Origin: Zerene cesonia
Lineage: Eukaryota > Arthropoda > Insecta > Lepidoptera > Pieridae
Length of the DNA: 64,000 nt
Direction of reading: 5' to 3'
NCBI RefSeq assembly: GCF_012273895.1
Contig: NC_052114.1
Coordinates: forward strand, 9,591,927 to 9,655,926
Shown: positions 61,444 through 64,000 of the stretch, piece after piece
Numbering within the stretch: position 1 is the first letter of the stretch
How the letters are laid out: the number at the start of each line of letters is the position of its first letter
Program-made: the position numbers and the translations under genes
The notes under the pieces: generated by a model
Told to the model about the DNA's origin: nothing
Database searches by the model: none
Seen by the model: the letters and a program-made list of their open reading frames with translations, nothing else

Positions 61444-64000
61444 AAATATAAAAATTTATATTTTTTATTAAAAGTTATTAGTGAAGCTAGACAACAGTAT
61501 TTCGTTAAATGGACAGTCCACATCGCAAGTCCTACAAATACATGGAAAAAAGGTCAGTCACTTAGAAAAACAAAAGCATTTGCATGAAGCAAGTAGTTTG
61601 TTTCAATTGCCCTATAAAATAACGTATTCGCGTATCAACGATGCAAATGTCACTCGTCACCGCGAGCGGACACGACACGCTACGTCCAAAGATCACACTG
61701 GATTACTGGGACAATGGGCTTGTTAGGTGCGACTTCCACTGTCTTGCGGTATGAATGTCAACAGATGGTCTCATATAGTTATTTTGAGGGACACAATTAC
61801 ACTAACACCACTTGCTCTTCTGATGAAGATATTGGAGAAGCAATTTATTTCTTACGATATATATCCCTATAGATACCTATAGAACACTCTCGTCACTATC
61901 GTTGATGTTTCATTAGACAAGTTTGTAAATGAACAGACAACAAGCCGCATCGCTATCTTGAAGTCATCATCATTGAATATTAATCCTTTAAACCAGTATA
62001 GCCCTTACTGGAAAGTGAGTCGAATGCAGTGTGGAAGCCAGTGGGAGTGTGCGAAATTATGGGCCTCAGGCAGTTAACAAATAGCGTCGTGAGTAAACCA
62101 CACCGGTAGCACACGACGCCGCGGGCCTAACTATTATAGACCGGGCTTGATTTCAAAATGCTCTCGCATAGTCTTTGGGCGTGTGCTTTTCGTTTGATGG
62201 AACTAGATCTTTCTTACGTTTGATGGAAAATTTTAGTAACATCGTGAGTCAACTTTAATTAATAGTTTCCATCGGTACTAACACAGTATCACACTGTTTA
62301 GTATGTTTATTCGATTTCAGAATAAGAATAGGAAAGCGTATGAAGTTTTTCAGAAACTTAACATTGCATTTTTTAAAGGTGTATTAAACAAATGGCGTTT
62401 ATAGGAATTTTCCAATTCACGATCCAATTCCTAACATAGGCCACGTTCCCCGATTTCGTAAAGGTACACTAAATTTATAAAATTAAACGTTATTTAGACT
62501 GCGACCGGAAATTCCTTTATCCCAGCTACGCTGCCCTCGTTGCGCTTTTGAATTTAAACTTAAAATATTTTCAATTCCATTACAATCCAACAATTCACTG
62601 CGGTCAAACTAAAATGCTCTAGAAAAGCCCGATCCAGTTTACTGAAGTGGGTTATTGTTAGGTATCAATTTGATGCCTTCGGTATTGGAAATCAATTTGC
62701 TGGGACTGAGGCAACATTGTAATTATTCTTGGTTCATTGTGATTTTCTCTTGGTGTTTTCTTCTTGATTTAGGTTTTTGCGTTTGAAATTTGCATCTTAA
62801 CACATCACTCAAACACATAAACAGCGGATTTTGTCCGTGAAAAGGACGACTATATACTATGACGAGAAATTTTTATACTTCCGTTCTACTTTACGATTAT
62901 TTGTTTCATGTATTCAAATTCAATTAGAATCTTATTACATCAATAAGAAGAGAATTTGACGAAAAACTTCGTAAGAACATGATTGCGATAAAGATAACAA
63001 GTAAAAAACATTTTCCATTATGCATGAATAACTCTCACCATACAAATAAGCCAAACTCGTATTTAATATACTTAACATCGAAGCTCATGATATTTCCAAA
63101 CGCTCTAATACCAAAAAGCGAGCTCTCGAATTGAATCGAGATTAGAAAAATCAGTGAAAGCAATTTTTTATTGAAAATATCTGTTAAAGAATGTTCTATA
63201 TATTTCAACGCGAAGTAAACGAGAAAGCCGTTACGAAAGATTACACTCCAACAAAGGGCAGAAGCAAAAACCTGCGCCCAACGGATTCAGACTGAATAGT
63301 AGCAAAAAGTCACGTAGAATATTAGATATTTAAAATTGGAAAAGGGCCGTCAGCTTTCACGTTTTTTGTACTAAATATCTTAATTTGCGAGAGGCACACC
63401 GATTATCGATTTCACTGAAATATTGTTTCATATTTATTAATCATTTGGTAAAAATTAACAGAAATGAAACCGCCTTAAAATTGTCAGTACTAGATCAAAT
63501 TTAAAAGGGACCACATGGGTGTTTTTTTTTATATCGGGCAATTGAAATAAAAATTTACAAAAAGTCACAAATTTCAACATACTAAAATATCTCGTTGCAA
63601 ATCTATGAGCGATATATAAAATTCTCTACGTGCGTACTATAAAGATTGTTATATCATCATTATATAGTCTTAAATTATCCTAGAGTAAACCATCATTTCT
63701 ATTGCTCGGCCCATTAGCTATACCCAGTCTAAAATTTCATACCATCGATGCAAATGCGGAGAATACATTTTGCGTCGACGTTGATTATAAGATGTGGATA
63801 AAATTATATCGCTGAAGATCCCTAGGGGCAGACGCTAAATTAATCAGTATCCCGTACAGCGCAAAGAGGTAAGTAATGCTGTGAACCAGTTATTTTTTTA
63901 TTGTATGACTGAGTAAGACGGTAATTATGTGCATTTTTATTGTTTGTATTACTATTTATGCATATTCTGTGGTACGGCCGTCTGTTAGAATTGTATCTAT

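Larger units (their letters stand above)
51201..64000. other. Region upstream of Unc5, repeats only
   Basis: No gene is recognised in these 12.8 kb. Features seen are repeats, a second 1000-N gap and short frames without recognisable domains. 62010-62150 is GC-richer (CACACGACGCCGCGGGCC) but has no supported exon. 51.2-52.6 kb, 55.6-56.6 kb, 58.6-60.0 kb and 61.5-64 kb show nothing I can name apart from a diverged RTE-like piece near 63491. Confidence 0.7.

Noticed and set aside
1..64000. CRISPR arrays, rRNA genes, bacterial operons
   Set aside because: None is present; the sequence is clearly a eukaryotic intron-rich region.

Overview
The window is AT-rich eukaryotic DNA with long introns and dense, small, dispersed repeats. 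The repeat types are characteristic of Lepidoptera: Lep1-like Helitron fragments (TC...CTAG, inserted between A and T), a tRNA-headed SINE with a (GAT)n tail, LINE 3' tails and a piggyBac-type element flanked by TTAA. No species can be named from the sequence alone. There are two runs of exactly 1000 N (27381-28380 and 54168-55167), which look like fixed-size assembly gaps.

One gene is recognised with confidence: the netrin receptor Unc5, on the minus strand, entering at about 51.1 kb and running off the left edge. In transcription order its pieces are: a putative non-coding first exon in a GC-rich patch (50970 to about 51160); an exon with the start codon and signal peptide (43239-43324); a large exon with an acidic linker and the first Ig domain (33872-34438); an exon with the end of the second Ig domain (26272-26350); one exon for each of the two thrombospondin type 1 repeats (19872-20042 and 12627-12785); the transmembrane exon (866-1003); and a juxtamembrane cytoplasmic exon (309-450). 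All visible splice junctions have GT/AG and compatible phases. The start of the second Ig domain is missing from the readable sequence and probably lies in the first N run. The ZU5, UPA and death domains expected at the C-terminus lie beyond coordinate 1.

The remainder is introns (1004-12626, 12786-19871, 20043-26271, 26351-33871, 34439-43238, 43325-50969) and upstream DNA (51.2-64 kb) with transposon debris. The most informative element is a 965-bp piggyBac-like copy (4237-5201) with near-perfect terminal repeats, TTAA on both sides and a minus-strand remnant of the transposase N-terminus that carries an 11-residue tandem duplication. Two copies of one Helitron-like element lie 35 and 97 bp downstream of Unc5 exons. 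Three long hairpins (8281, 41195, 44029) are not explained by any gene.

I find no operon, CRISPR array, rRNA or convincing tRNA gene, and no second protein-coding gene. I do not see a previously undescribed system here; the points worth following are the incomplete Unc5 model, the piggyBac-like family, the hairpins and an unexplained open frame leaving the first gap.
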